Origin: JAWXUK01 sp044432725
GTDB lineage: Bacteria > Bacillota > Clostridia > Oscillospirales > Oscillospiraceae
DNA length: 64,000 nt
Direction: 5' to 3'
Assembly: GCA_044432725.1 (NCBI GenBank)
Contig: JAWXUL010000011.1
Coordinates: 18,913 to 82,912 of the forward strand
A program made the position numbers and the translations under genes. Positions 34,606-44,227 of the stretch are shown here, piece after piece. Under the pieces are notes generated by a model. The model was not told the DNA's origin, made no database searches, and was given only the letters and a program-made list of their open reading frames with translations. How positions within the stretch are numbered: position 1 is the stretch's first letter; every line of letters begins with the position of its first letter.

Positions 34606-36702
34606 ATGAACCAAGCAGAACAATGGGAATTGATTCTCAAAACGAATCATAATCCCTGCTTTATCGCCGATGTAGATACTTACGAAATGATTTATGTCAA
34701 TGACGAGTATAAAAAATTATTGCCCTCCTCTGAAAAAATAATAGGGCGAAAATTTTATGCAATCATTCCAAACGACAATGCCGCAGATTTCCAAGATATT
34801 CGTTTGGATTGGGAAAATCACGATGTGATAGAACGTCAGCTAGATAACAGACGTTCCGGTCTTAGCTTTTTCGTTCAAATGACCCTTATGAAGAAAGAGA
34901 ATGTAGTCTTTGGCATGATGACCCCCACAGAAGAAAGTCAGATCGTGATTTCTAACTTTGAAGAAGCGATGTCAAAGTGCATGAACATTTTAGGGAATGA
35001 ACCTGAATCAGCAATGTTTTCTTTTTGTGAACTGTTAAAAAGCCACTATCAGGCAGAGCAAGCCTATATTTACAGATTCCGACTTGATACGAATACCATA
35101 AATTGTTTGGCACTTTGGTGTGATGACCCAGCTTTTTGTATGAAAAAAGAAGTTCAAACAGAGATGGACGGTTCTTTTTTAGTCAGCTGGTTGCAAAATG
35201 AGCATGTGGAAGGGATTGTTTCAGCAGATCTTGAGAATCCAGATTTTGACACCAACTCACCCTTGGGACAAATTATGTCATCTCTCCACATGAAAAATGT
35301 GACACTGGCAACGGTAGAAGATGGAAATCATAAAGTGGTGGGGGCAGTGGGGCTGACCAACCGTGTAAACTTTAGCGGAGCGTTTGATAATCGCTTGCTC
35401 TCCACCATAAGTCGGTTTGTGGCACAATCAGTCACAAAACAAGTGATGGATTCTTCCTTATTCACTGTACATCATCGTGACAGCTTGACTGGTTTATATA
35501 ATCGTGTTGGCTATGCAAGACGTACCCATACCTTGAAGGAAAACCCACCCAAAACACTTGGGCTGATTTCCATGAATATTAATGGCTTAAAAAATATCAA
35601 TGATAATTTAGGGAATGAACATGGTGACCAGCACATTATCAAATCAGCAAAAAGAATCAAGTCACACTTTGGCTATGATATTTATCGTGTGTCGGGCGAC
35701 GAGCTGATTGGAATTGCTGAAAATGTGGAAAAATCAGACTTTGAAGCCAAGGTAGAGCAACTACGTGTGGAAATGAGAGCAGAGCACAATTATGATTTTT
35801 CCATGGGAAGTAGTTGGAGCAAGGGGAATCTTGATCTTGTGGGGATGTTGCGTGAAGCTGATACCATTATGTACATCAACAAGCAAGAGTATTATTCTTC
35901 CACAAGTCGGAGTTTTGACAGTGTGAACAACGCAATTTTATCTGATTTGTTAAGCTATCTCCAAAATGATGAGTTTATGATTTACCTTCAACCACAAGTC
36001 AGGCTGAAAGATGGCTCTCTCCACGGTGCAGAAGCACTGATTCGCAGATTTGACAAAATAAATCAAAAAATGGTTTTCCCAGACCAATTTATCCCCTTGT
36101 ATGAGCAAAATTCTGTGATACGTCATGTGGATTTGTTTGTCGTGGAACGAGTTTGTCAGCTTCTTGCTTCTTGGGAACGAGAGAAAAAAGCAATACCAAT
36201 TTCGGTCAATTTAAGTCGAGTGACACTTTTGGAATATGGCATCGTGGATAGTATCGTGAAAATTTGCAATCAATACAAGGTTCCTCATTCTCTTGTGGTT
36301 ATCGAGGTAACAGAGCGAGTGGGTCTGATTGAAAATGATGTTCCTTCTGCTTTGGTCACTGATTTTATCGACAACGGATTTACTATTTCTCTGGATGATT
36401 TCGGCTGTGCTTATTCAAATATTGTAACCCTAGCACAAATTCAGGTGGATGAAGTGAAGCTTGACAAGAGTTTGGTGGATAATCTCACCACCAACCGCAA
36501 AAACCATATTCTAGTGAAGAATGTCCTTTCCATGTGCGACGAGTTAGAGGGAATGTCTACTCTTGCTGAGGGAATCGAGGATGCAGAGCAATCCTCTTTA
36601 CTCCACGAACTGGGATGTCATTTAGGTCAGGGGTATTTTTATGCCCGACCTATGCCAGTTGCAGATTTTGAAAAAGAATATTTATCAAACCCAAAAAGTT
36701 GA
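34606..36702 (+). CDS. PAS-GAF-GGDEF(degenerate)-EAL cyclic-di-GMP phosphodiesterase
   Basis: This 698-residue soluble protein has a PAS domain (about 5-105), a GAF-like domain (about 120-285), a GGDEF domain (about 295-430) and an EAL domain (about 440-690). The GGDEF motif is S-G-D-E-L (363-367), so cyclase activity is doubtful. The EAL domain keeps E-A-L (476-478), V-N-L-S, E-V-T-E, D-D-F-G, D-K-S, A-E-G-I-E and G-Q-G-Y, so phosphodiesterase activity is expected. The degenerate GGDEF may bind GTP as an activator, as in some composite enzymes. It is paralogous and equal in length to the protein at 57136-59232. Confidence 0.93.
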   Translation: MNQAEQWELILKTNHNPCFIADVDTYEMIYVNDEYKKLLPSSEKIIGRKFYAIIPNDNAADFQDIRLDWENHDVIERQLDNRRSGLSFFVQMTLMKKENVVFGMMTPTEESQIVISNFEEAMSKCMNILGNEPESAMFSFCELLKSHYQAEQAYIYRFRLDTNTINCLALWCDDPAFCMKKEVQTEMDGSFLVSWLQNEHVEGIVSADLENPDFDTNSPLGQIMSSLHMKNVTLATVEDGNHKVVGAVGLTNRVNFSGAFDNRLLSTISRFVAQSVTKQVMDSSLFTVHHRDSLTGLYNRVGYARRTHTLKENPPKTLGLISMNINGLKNINDNLGNEHGDQHIIKSAKRIKSHFGYDIYRVSGDELIGIAENVEKSDFEAKVEQLRVEMRAEHNYDFSMGSSWSKGNLDLVGMLREADTIMYINKQEYYSSTSRSFDSVNNAILSDLLSYLQNDEFMIYLQPQVRLKDGSLHGAEALIRRFDKINQKMVFPDQFIPLYEQNSVIRHVDLFVVERVCQLLASWEREKKAIPISVNLSRVTLLEYGIVDSIVKICNQYKVPHSLVVIEVTERVGLIENDVPSALVTDFIDNGFTISLDDFGCAYSNIVTLAQIQVDEVKLDKSLVDNLTTNRKNHILVKNVLSMCDELEGMSTLAEGIEDAEQSSLLHELGCHLGQGYFYARPMPVADFEKEYLSNPKS

Positions 36703-36716
36703 ACAAATGAATTTTT

Positions 36717-36754
36717 TTAAGGCACTCTCCATGTTGGAGAGTGCCTTTTTTTAC
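36717..36754. terminator. Bidirectional terminator between GGDEF-EAL and GyrI-like genes
   Basis: AAGGCACTCTCCA and TGGAGAGTGCCTT form a strong stem with T-rich and A-rich flanks; the two genes converge on it. Confidence 0.88.
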
Positions 36755-37227
36755 TTATCAAGAATTTGAATTTGTATTTCAGTAACATACTCATTTTCAT
36801 GAATCTTGTGTAAATGTGGACGTTCTTTATGTCGTTTCTCACGATGGTATATCATACGATAGGGGAGAGCAGTGGTCAAATTATTTTTTATGATGTATTC
36901 ATTCATTGCTTTGAAAACATCTTTTAGTTCGTTATATTTTCCATTGTGAATGGTTGACAGTACCAAACAACGGGGGAGTACTTCAATTTTGTATTTACTG
37001 GTGTCAATTTCAAGGTCTACGCTATGAATGGGACAGCATAGTTTTACCTCTGTTTCTTCATCTAAAGTTGCGTAACGACTAATGCAAAATAAACTATCTT
37101 CATTACTTGCTTCTGCCTTGAAATGAAGGTCGAATGCTACAACTTCCATCGTTGTAGCTGGCACTGTCCCGATATGTGTTAAGACAGGAATAGAAGGTAC
37201 ATTTTTTACTTCAATTTGATATGGCAT
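36751..37227 (-). CDS. GyrI-like/effector-binding domain protein
   Basis: This protein of 158 residues starts at ATG 37227 with GGAGAC upstream; the longer frame to 37290 has no start signal. P-Y-Q-I-E-V-K-N-V-P-S-I-P-V-L at the N-terminus is the usual first strand of the GyrI-like (SOUL/AraC effector-binding) fold, and the Y-R-M-I-Y-H segment near the end is likewise typical. Stand-alone members bind small hydrophobic or cationic drugs and may hydrolyse them or inhibit gyrase. No DNA-binding domain is attached. Function here is unknown. Confidence 0.75.
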   Translation of the reverse strand: MPYQIEVKNVPSIPVLTHIGTVPATTMEVVAFDLHFKAEASNEDSLFCISRYATLDEETEVKLCCPIHSVDLEIDTSKYKIEVLPRCLVLSTIHNGKYNELKDVFKAMNEYIIKNNLTTALPYRMIYHREKRHKERPHLHKIHENEYVTEIQIQILDK

Positions 37228-37344
37228 AACGATGTCTCCTCTTAATTTTGTTAAGTAACGATATCTTTCTACATTATAGCACATAAGCAAGTATAATTCA
37301 AGTCACTTCCATGAATTTTCAGGAAATATAATTTCCAATAAAAG

Positions 37345-37373
37345 TAGACAAATACAAGCTTATATGTTATAAT
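37345..37373 (+). promoter_or_regulatory. Promoter TAGACA-N17-TATAAT of the PAS-GGDEF gene
   Basis: TAGACA at 37345 and a perfect TATAAT at 37368 are 17 bases apart, about 96 bases before the start codon. Confidence 0.65.
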
Positions 37374-37468
37374 TATTGTGTTTCATGATTGCAAGAGCCA
37401 AAAAATGGAAATATTTCTTCGTCTAGGCAGAGTAAGAAATGGTAGATTTAGAAAAAGGAGCCGTAAAT

Positions 37469-39619
37469 ATGGATAAATACACTTTGAATGTTGTCACATT
37501 GTTAGATACAAATTTAGAGGAACAATTTCAAAAAATACAAGACCCAGATCGTCTCACCACTGTTTTTCACCGTGGAGATATAGAAAATCCAGAAACTTAT
37601 TGTTCTGCTGATGTGATTTTCTTGAGTCATCAGCAAGCAGAAGAGAAAATTAACATTGTTTTAGAAAACATATCCTCCTATACCCACCTAGTACTGCTCC
37701 TTGATGATACAGAAACAGTGGCAGAAAAATTTATCCAGTATGAAATGTGGGATTTAGCTGGGCGAACCATTTTGAATGATATTTTTGCATTAAAACGTAA
37801 GATGCGAACCAGTTTTGATTTAGAATTGAAAGAAAATCAACTCTATACCCTGATTGATAGCGTGCCTGACCTCATTTGGTACAAAGATATTGACGGCTTG
37901 CACATTGATGTCAACGAACCCTTCTGCCAGTCTGTTGATCAAACACGCAAGGAAATCAAATATAAAAACCAAGGCGAGATTATGGGGCTGACAGCAGAAG
38001 AATTTGCCAATGGCGAGTTTGCTTGCGTGACTACGGATAATTTTGTCATAAAAGACCAAAAAACATCTCTTTTTGATGAAAAAGTCCTTATGCACGGAGA
38101 AATGCGACAATTTAAAACCTATAAAACAGCACTGCGTGGACGGAAAGGTGAAACAATCGGCACCGTGGGCATGGCTCATGATGTAACAGATATTTGGAAC
38201 ACCCACGAGGAATTCCGTATCGTCATCAGCAGATTGCCCTTCCCCATGATGATTTTAGATAAAAATTACGGTTTATTAAGTTGCAACAGCAAATTTGATG
38301 AATATTTTCATGATGATGTCGAAAGTCAAGGGGATTTTAACATCACTGATTTTGGACAGAAATATTTCAACTGTGACATCACACTGATAGAAAATAACAA
38401 CTCTACTTTAGACCATAAAGTCATTAACAATGGAAAAGAATATCATATTCTCATTGAAAAAAGTGAAATTACAGACGTATTCGGAGAATTATCAGGATAT
38501 TTTTATATATTTAGGGATTTTACCAAAACTTATGAATATGAAGAGCAACTTCGTATGATGGTAGAAACAGACGAACTGACACAAATATACAATCGGAAAT
38601 TTGTCCGAGAATTTTTTGATACAAAGTTGCGTGTTTTTGTCAAAGAAAAATTGAGTTTTTCAATCTCTATCATAGATATTGATTATTTTAAGAACTATAA
38701 CGACCATTATGGACACGTAGAGGGAGATATGGCGATCAAAGAAATTGCTAATGTCTTAAAATCTCACAGCGACAATGAAAAAGTGTTTGTGGCAAGATTC
38801 GGTGGAGAAGAATTTATCGTCATGACCATTGACAAAAAGCAAGGCGAAGTGAAAGGTTTATTGGCTTCTATGCAAAAAGAATTGAAGTTGGCACAAATCC
38901 CTCATGAAAAGTCAGTGGTTTCAGATGTTTTAACGATGAGCATAGGATGTTACTACTTGGATGTGCTAGAAAATGAAATGCACCTAGCTGATTTAGTGGA
39001 AATTGCCGATAAATATCTGTATGATGCAAAGGAACAGGGGAGAAATCGGGTGGTTTCTAATATCCCTGGAAATATTCCTGAAATTTCTTTTGATTATCAG
39101 CAAAAAGAAAATCTGGATGTACTCACGAACACACTCAATGAGCGAGGGATGAAAGAAGCCACCTCCAGCATATTGACTCAATCAGACAGTGAGGAAAGAC
39201 ACGCATTATTTCTTGTTGTTTTGGAGGATTTCAAGGGAGTAAAGGAGAAATTCGGTGCTGTTTTTGGTGAATATATCTTAGTGCAACTAGGGAAAAGACT
39301 CAGTGATAGTGTTCGTAATCACGATTTAGTTGGTCATGTGGATGATGATAAATTTGGGATTTTTCTTCGCAATGTACCAAATACGGAGATTCTAATGGAC
39401 AAGGCAAAAATGTTCCAATCTGCTATCACCAAGGAAGTAAGTGACGGAATTTCTTCTCACAGCCTTAATGGCAGTATTGGTATCGCAGTTTACCCAGAAC
39501 ATGGCACTACTGATGAAGAACTGTATCATCATGTTGACATTGCTCTCAATCATTCCGTAAATAATGGAAAAAACAGGGTGACAATCTTTGACCAAAGTTT
39601 AGAAGGAAAACAAGGTTAG
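37469..39619 (+). CDS. PAS-PAS-GGDEF diguanylate cyclase with a second degenerate GGDEF domain
   Basis: This 716-residue soluble protein starts at ATG 37469 behind AAAAAGGAG, preferred over a start at 37439. Residues 1-110 resemble a receiver-like fold without an obvious phospho-Asp. Two PAS domains follow (about 125-235 and 245-360), the first with D-S-V-P-D-L-I-W-Y-K-D-I-D-G. The GGDEF domain has an intact G-G-E-E-F at 445-449 and D-E-L-T-Q-I-Y-N-R-K. A second GGDEF-like domain (about 550-710) has D-D-D-K-F where the motif should be and is presumably inactive. It should make cyclic di-GMP. The adjacent REC-HD-GYP gene may undo its action. Confidence 0.92.
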   Translation: MDKYTLNVVTLLDTNLEEQFQKIQDPDRLTTVFHRGDIENPETYCSADVIFLSHQQAEEKINIVLENISSYTHLVLLLDDTETVAEKFIQYEMWDLAGRTILNDIFALKRKMRTSFDLELKENQLYTLIDSVPDLIWYKDIDGLHIDVNEPFCQSVDQTRKEIKYKNQGEIMGLTAEEFANGEFACVTTDNFVIKDQKTSLFDEKVLMHGEMRQFKTYKTALRGRKGETIGTVGMAHDVTDIWNTHEEFRIVISRLPFPMMILDKNYGLLSCNSKFDEYFHDDVESQGDFNITDFGQKYFNCDITLIENNNSTLDHKVINNGKEYHILIEKSEITDVFGELSGYFYIFRDFTKTYEYEEQLRMMVETDELTQIYNRKFVREFFDTKLRVFVKEKLSFSISIIDIDYFKNYNDHYGHVEGDMAIKEIANVLKSHSDNEKVFVARFGGEEFIVMTIDKKQGEVKGLLASMQKELKLAQIPHEKSVVSDVLTMSIGCYYLDVLENEMHLADLVEIADKYLYDAKEQGRNRVVSNIPGNIPEISFDYQQKENLDVLTNTLNERGMKEATSSILTQSDSEERHALFLVVLEDFKGVKEKFGAVFGEYILVQLGKRLSDSVRNHDLVGHVDDDKFGIFLRNVPNTEILMDKAKMFQSAITKEVSDGISSHSLNGSIGIAVYPEHGTTDEELYHHVDIALNHSVNNGKNRVTIFDQSLEGKQG

Positions 39620-40002
39620 CACAGGAGAAAAATCAAAGTTGTAGAAATAAAAAAGTCTTCCGATTTTGAAAAAAAGATTACCATCCATTCTAGCAAGCTC
39701 TACGCTGTTAGCCAGTTTATCAATGGTAAGTCGGAAATCATATATTGACGGCAACACTGCACAATCCCTTTTTTTCTGAATTTCTGGATATTTGTCTCAC
39801 AAACTCGCTGAAATTGTACCATAGGTACTTCCTTCAGCCGTAGAAATCCATACAAGATAACCTTTAACTTTTACAAAACCTTTGTTTGAAATCTAAAAAC
39901 GAGAGTGATCAGGAGTGATAAAGTATTCCCTTAAGGTTCCCTTTATAATCGCTCTGATACACTTTTCTTTGCAAAAAAATAGCCAACAAGGAGTGTTTAA
40001 TC
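39620..40002. other. Intergenic space with decayed repeat before the HD-GYP operon
   Basis: No gene is present. The middle is filled by a third, decayed copy of the inverted-end repeat (39750-39930). A TATAAT at 39948, 55 bases before the HD-GYP start, lies just outside the repeat end and may be the -10 box; its -35 box is poor. Confidence 0.55.
39750..39930. repeat. Dispersed intergenic repeat, copy 3 (decayed, opposite orientation)
   Basis: Read on the minus strand it matches the copy at 28177-28383 in order: a GGCAACAC end, AACTCGCTGAAAT then GTACC, a TACTTCCTTCAGCCGT block, AGATAACC, AAATCTAAAAACG, and a GTATTCCC end. The terminal repeats have diverged, so this copy is older. Its right end lies 18 bases before the likely -10 box of the HD-GYP operon. 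Confidence 0.6.
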
Positions 40003-41136
40003 ATGGAAAAAAAGATTATTATGGTGATAGATGATAATGTCACGAACTTGAATGTAGCCCGAAATGCATTAGAGGAAAAATACGATGTCTACTTACTACC
40101 CAGTGGAGAAAAAGCCCTAAAAGGCTTGAAAAAAATTACACCCGATTTGATCTTATTAGACGTGGAAATGCCAGAAATGAGTGGCTTCGAGGTGATCCAA
40201 AAAATCAAAGAAATGGGTGCACCTATCTCAGATATCCCTGTCGTTTTTGTCACAGCGAAAGATGATACAGGCAGTGAATATGAGGGGCTGAATTTGGGTG
40301 CAGTGGACTACATTATCAAACCATTTTCTTTTCCTTTGCTCTTGAAAAGAGTAGAAATCCACCTGAAGATGGACGCTCAGCAAAAAGAATTACAACATTA
40401 TAGTGAAAATCTTGAAAAAATGGTGGATAAAAAGACGGAAACCATTCAAAAAAAGACAGAATCTATCCAAAAATTACAGTATGCGATTGTTCGCACCTTT
40501 GCGGATATGGTAGAGAAACGAGACCGCTCCACTGGAGCTCATGTCTTTCGTACCAGCGAATATTTGAAGATTTTACTCAATGTAGCCTTAGAAGATAAAG
40601 TCTACGAAGATGAACTGGAAGATGTTAGCGTCGAGGATTATGCCTACGCATCTCAACTTCATGATGTAGGAAAAATTGGCATACCCGATGGCATATTGCT
40701 CAAGGAAGGGAAGCTTTCCACTGAAGAATATCACATTATGAAATCTCATGCATCAGTGGGAGAAACCTCCATTCTTTCTGCGATGGATCTTGTGGATGAC
40801 CCCTCGTTTTTACAAATTGCAGCGGATATTGCAGGCTCACACCATGAAAAATGGGACGGTTCAGGGTATCCAAGGGGCTTAAAGGGAACTGAAATCCCGA
40901 TTTGTGGTCGTTTGATGGCAATTGCTGACGTTTATGATGCCCTTATTTCTTCTCGTGCTTATAAACCGTCCCTGACCCACGATGAAACCTTAGAAATCAT
41001 CTACAAAGGGGAGGGAAAACATTTCGACCCAGTCTTAATGGAGATTTTCCGCAAAACTAATCATAAATTCAAAGAGATTTCAGATAAATATAATGATGTC
41101 ACCCCAAAACCAACCTCAATCCCTGAAAACTGCTGA
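40003..41136 (+). CDS. Response regulator with HD-GYP phosphodiesterase domain
   Basis: This 377-residue protein has a receiver domain with D-D-N near residue 10, phospho-acceptor Asp53 in L-L-D-V-E-M-P-E-M-S-G, and Lys in I-I-K-P-F. A short coiled linker leads to an HD-GYP domain with H-D at 220-221 (H-D-V-G-K-I-G-I-P-D) and H-H-E-K-W-D-G-S-G-Y-P at 280-290, all canonical. It should hydrolyse cyclic di-GMP when phosphorylated. The hybrid kinase gene starts 15 bases downstream with its own AAGGAG, so kinase and regulator are a matched pair. Confidence 0.95.
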   Translation: MEKKIIMVIDDNVTNLNVARNALEEKYDVYLLPSGEKALKGLKKITPDLILLDVEMPEMSGFEVIQKIKEMGAPISDIPVVFVTAKDDTGSEYEGLNLGAVDYIIKPFSFPLLLKRVEIHLKMDAQQKELQHYSENLEKMVDKKTETIQKKTESIQKLQYAIVRTFADMVEKRDRSTGAHVFRTSEYLKILLNVALEDKVYEDELEDVSVEDYAYASQLHDVGKIGIPDGILLKEGKLSTEEYHIMKSHASVGETSILSAMDLVDDPSFLQIAADIAGSHHEKWDGSGYPRGLKGTEIPICGRLMAIADVYDALISSRAYKPSLTHDETLEIIYKGEGKHFDPVLMEIFRKTNHKFKEISDKYNDVTPKPTSIPENC

Positions 41137-41151
41137 TGCAAGGAGAAAATT

Positions 41152-44040
41152 ATGGAAAATTCACCAAATAGTAAAAAAATAACACAAAAACCAGACCTAA
41201 AGGTCTATGGATTTAGTACTGTCCTAAGTATTGCACTTCTTTTCACTGGTGTTCTGTCTCTTTTCTTAATGTATCAATTAAATACTGGTTCAACGGTGAT
41301 TTCTAAGCACTGGTTGCCTTCAGTGATTATCGCAGAGGAGCTTAATAACACCACTTCAGATTTTAGAATTGCTGAAATTAGCCATGTTGTTTCTCACGAT
41401 AATGTGGATATGTATCAGTATGAGGCTACTCTTTTCCAGAAATCAGGGGAAATAGACCTTTTATTTCAAGCTTACATGGATAACTATGTGACCAATGAAG
41501 AAGACTTAGCAATGCTGTCAGAGGCACAAGCACTGTGGGAAACTTATCTCTCTGTCCACAATGAAATGATTGCTTATAGTCGAAATAACGATACCACCGA
41601 AGCAATGGACATTATGGAGAATCAATCAGAGGATTTATTCAACGAGGTTTCAGCGACCTTTTCAGATTTAGTCGTTCTGAATAAAAATGGTGCAGATCAA
41701 GCAAGTTTGAACGGTGATGCCATTTTTTATGGTACTTCTGTTGTCTTTCTTCTCTTGTTTTTTATTTCCATTGCTTTCTTTCGTAAGTTTAAAACCTTGA
41801 TGATGGAAATTGAAACCACACAGGAGCATCTGAAACAAGCAAATGAGGAAGCACTTCTCCAAGCAGAAAAACTGAGTTCTGCACATGACGAAGCATTGCT
41901 TGCGTCTCAGGCAAAAAGCAACTTTCTTGCCAATATGAGTCATGAAATTCGAACACCAATGAATGCAATTTCAGGCATGACCGATATTATTTTAAGAGAA
42001 ACAACAAATTCTGATGTCAAAGAGTATGGCATGAATATAAAACGTGCCTGTGATAGCCTGTTGGGCATCATCAATGACGTACTGGATATTTCCAAAATCG
42101 AATCAGGCAAGCTAGAAATTATCGAAACAGAATATCTTTTGTCAAATGTCTTAAAAGACGTCCTTTCCATAGCCAGCAACCGTTTAGAGCATACCGAGCT
42201 TATGTTTATCACCAATTTCCAACAGAATTTACCCGAAAATATTATTGGTGATGATGTTCGTGTGAAACAGGTTATGGTCAATATCTTAAATAATGCGATT
42301 AAATTCACACAAGAAGGTCATATTTCCTTCCGAGTTTGGGGAGATTGTTCAAATGGACAGCTAAAACTCTCTTTTTCAGTCACAGATACAGGTATGGGAA
42401 TCAGCCCTGAGGATATGGACAAACTTTTTGCCAGCTTCGAGCGAATTAACACCACAAAAAACCGTAGTATCGAGGGAACTGGCTTAGGACTTGCCATCAC
42501 CAAGCGTCTTTGCGAGATGATGGACGGAAATGTGGAGGTAAGCAGTGAAATCGGAAAAGGAACGACTTTTACTGTAACATTAATCCAACAATATCGAGAA
42601 AATACCGTGATTGCTCAAGTGGAAGAGGAAAAATCCGTCTTACTCTTTGAATCCAGAGAGCTGTATCGTGAGACTTTTAACGAGACTTGCCGTGATCTTT
42701 CCATCTCTACAGTGGTAAGTTGTGGACTGCAATCTGAATTTAATGAAGCCCTTCAAGCGAAGAAATTTGACTTCATTTTTACTTCTTCCATGTACCACCA
42801 CAAAGTGAAAGAAATGGTAGATAAATTAAATTTATCCTCGCAAATCGTCCTTTTAGCAGACAATTTTGACGTAAAAACAAAGTTTAATTTTATTACCATT
42901 CTCATGCCTATTCACTGTATCTCTGTCGCCAGTGTATTGAACGGCAATGAAGTCGTCCATGATAAAAAAGATGATTATTTCCATTTCAGAGCCCCGAATG
43001 GTAAGATTTTGCTTGTTGATGACAATCATGTCAATCTGATTGTGGCACAAGGTCTGATGAAACCTTATCAATTTGAAATAGACACTGCTGAAAATGGGGA
43101 AGAAGCCGTGAAAGCAGTGAAAAAGAAAGAATATGACTTGGTCTTTATGGATCACATGATGCCTGTCATGGATGGTATAGATGCCACCATTGCCATTCGT
43201 GGCATGAAGGGAGATTATTTTAAAAATCTGCCTATCATTGCGCTGACTGCCAATGCCCTTGTGGGTACACAAGAAACTTTTCTTAAAGAGGGGATGAACG
43301 ATTTCCTTGCAAAACCGATTCAATTAGACTTATTAAATGAAGTTCTTCAAAAATGGCTCCCAAAAGAATTGCAAGTCCCTGTCAATAACGAAGAAACCCC
43401 CACCATCGAAGAACCCACCCCAGTAGTTGAAACTCCCAATTCTGATGTGGATTTGAAAATTTCTGGTGTGGATGTTCCCTTGGGTCTCCAACGTGTGGGA
43501 GGAGATTTCTCCATTTATCTCAAAATTTTAGGGACTTATTATCACGAGGGAATCAAACTCATTCAAAACATCAGCAAAAATTTTGATGATGAGGATTTTC
43601 ATCATTACAAGATTCAGGTTCATGCCCTGAAGAGTTCTTCTGCTGCCATAGGAGCGATGGAGTTATCTGAACAGGCTCGCTTGTTGGAAGAGGCTTCTAA
43701 CAACGATAATTCCCTGTATATCCACGAAAACCATTATGAATTTGTTGAAACACTCACATCTGTTTTAGAAAATATCCGTGAATCCCTGAAAGGCCACACC
43801 CAGGAAGACCAAAGTCCAAAAGACACTGGCGACATTGAATTGTACCAAGATACTTTGAGAAAATTGGCTGTAGCACTGGACAGCATGGATATCAAACGTT
43901 GCGACGTGTTGATTGAAGAACTTACTTCTTATCATTGGGACGAAGTTTTCACTTCTCAGCTGGCAAAAATCAGCGAGTTTGTGTCTGATTATGAATACGA
44001 TGATGCGGTTGATTTCATTAATAGTATTTTAGATTCATAA
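41152..44040 (+). CDS. Hybrid sensor histidine kinase with REC and Hpt domains
   Basis: This 962-residue kinase has a first membrane helix (about 22-46), a helical extracytoplasmic sensor resembling a four-helix bundle, and a second helix (about 187-210). HisKA has phospho-His264 in M-S-H-E-I-R-T-P-M-N. HATPase has N-N-A-I-K-F, D-T-G-M-G-I and G-T-G-L-G-L-A. A receiver-like stretch without clear Asp (about 490-610) precedes a true receiver with Asp667 in F-M-D-H-M-M-P. A C-terminal Hpt domain has His824 in H-A-L-K-S-S-S-A-A-I-G. The phosphoryl group should pass His264-Asp667-His824 and on to Asp53 of the HD-GYP protein encoded just upstream, linking an external signal to cyclic-di-GMP breakdown. 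Confidence 0.94.
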   Translation: MENSPNSKKITQKPDLKVYGFSTVLSIALLFTGVLSLFLMYQLNTGSTVISKHWLPSVIIAEELNNTTSDFRIAEISHVVSHDNVDMYQYEATLFQKSGEIDLLFQAYMDNYVTNEEDLAMLSEAQALWETYLSVHNEMIAYSRNNDTTEAMDIMENQSEDLFNEVSATFSDLVVLNKNGADQASLNGDAIFYGTSVVFLLLFFISIAFFRKFKTLMMEIETTQEHLKQANEEALLQAEKLSSAHDEALLASQAKSNFLANMSHEIRTPMNAISGMTDIILRETTNSDVKEYGMNIKRACDSLLGIINDVLDISKIESGKLEIIETEYLLSNVLKDVLSIASNRLEHTELMFITNFQQNLPENIIGDDVRVKQVMVNILNNAIKFTQEGHISFRVWGDCSNGQLKLSFSVTDTGMGISPEDMDKLFASFERINTTKNRSIEGTGLGLAITKRLCEMMDGNVEVSSEIGKGTTFTVTLIQQYRENTVIAQVEEEKSVLLFESRELYRETFNETCRDLSISTVVSCGLQSEFNEALQAKKFDFIFTSSMYHHKVKEMVDKLNLSSQIVLLADNFDVKTKFNFITILMPIHCISVASVLNGNEVVHDKKDDYFHFRAPNGKILLVDDNHVNLIVAQGLMKPYQFEIDTAENGEEAVKAVKKKEYDLVFMDHMMPVMDGIDATIAIRGMKGDYFKNLPIIALTANALVGTQETFLKEGMNDFLAKPIQLDLLNEVLQKWLPKELQVPVNNEETPTIEEPTPVVETPNSDVDLKISGVDVPLGLQRVGGDFSIYLKILGTYYHEGIKLIQNISKNFDDEDFHHYKIQVHALKSSSAAIGAMELSEQARLLEEASNNDNSLYIHENHYEFVETLTSVLENIRESLKGHTQEDQSPKDTGDIELYQDTLRKLAVALDSMDIKRCDVLIEELTSYHWDEVFTSQLAKISEFVSDYEYDDAVDFINSILDS

Positions 44041-44080
44041 CTTTAGCGTGAATTTTTGATCCAATAATACAAAAAATAAA

Positions 44081-44129
44081 AACACCAGTCAAGAGTAGCA
44101 AACACTTGTTGCTCTTGACTGGTTTCTTT
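44081..44129. terminator. Terminator after the hybrid kinase gene
   Basis: ACCAGTCAAGAGTAGCAA pairs at 16 of 18 positions with TTGTTGCTCTTGACTGGT, with an A-rich left flank and TTTCTTT on the right. It separates the kinase operon from the convergent ArsR gene. Confidence 0.8.
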
Positions 44130-44227
44130 ATGATAGAACATAATGATAAAAAGTGTGAAGAACCTTTACTAATCCATGAATATCTTGACTACTTCACTGG
44201 ATTTTGTGAACTATTACCTATATTTCT

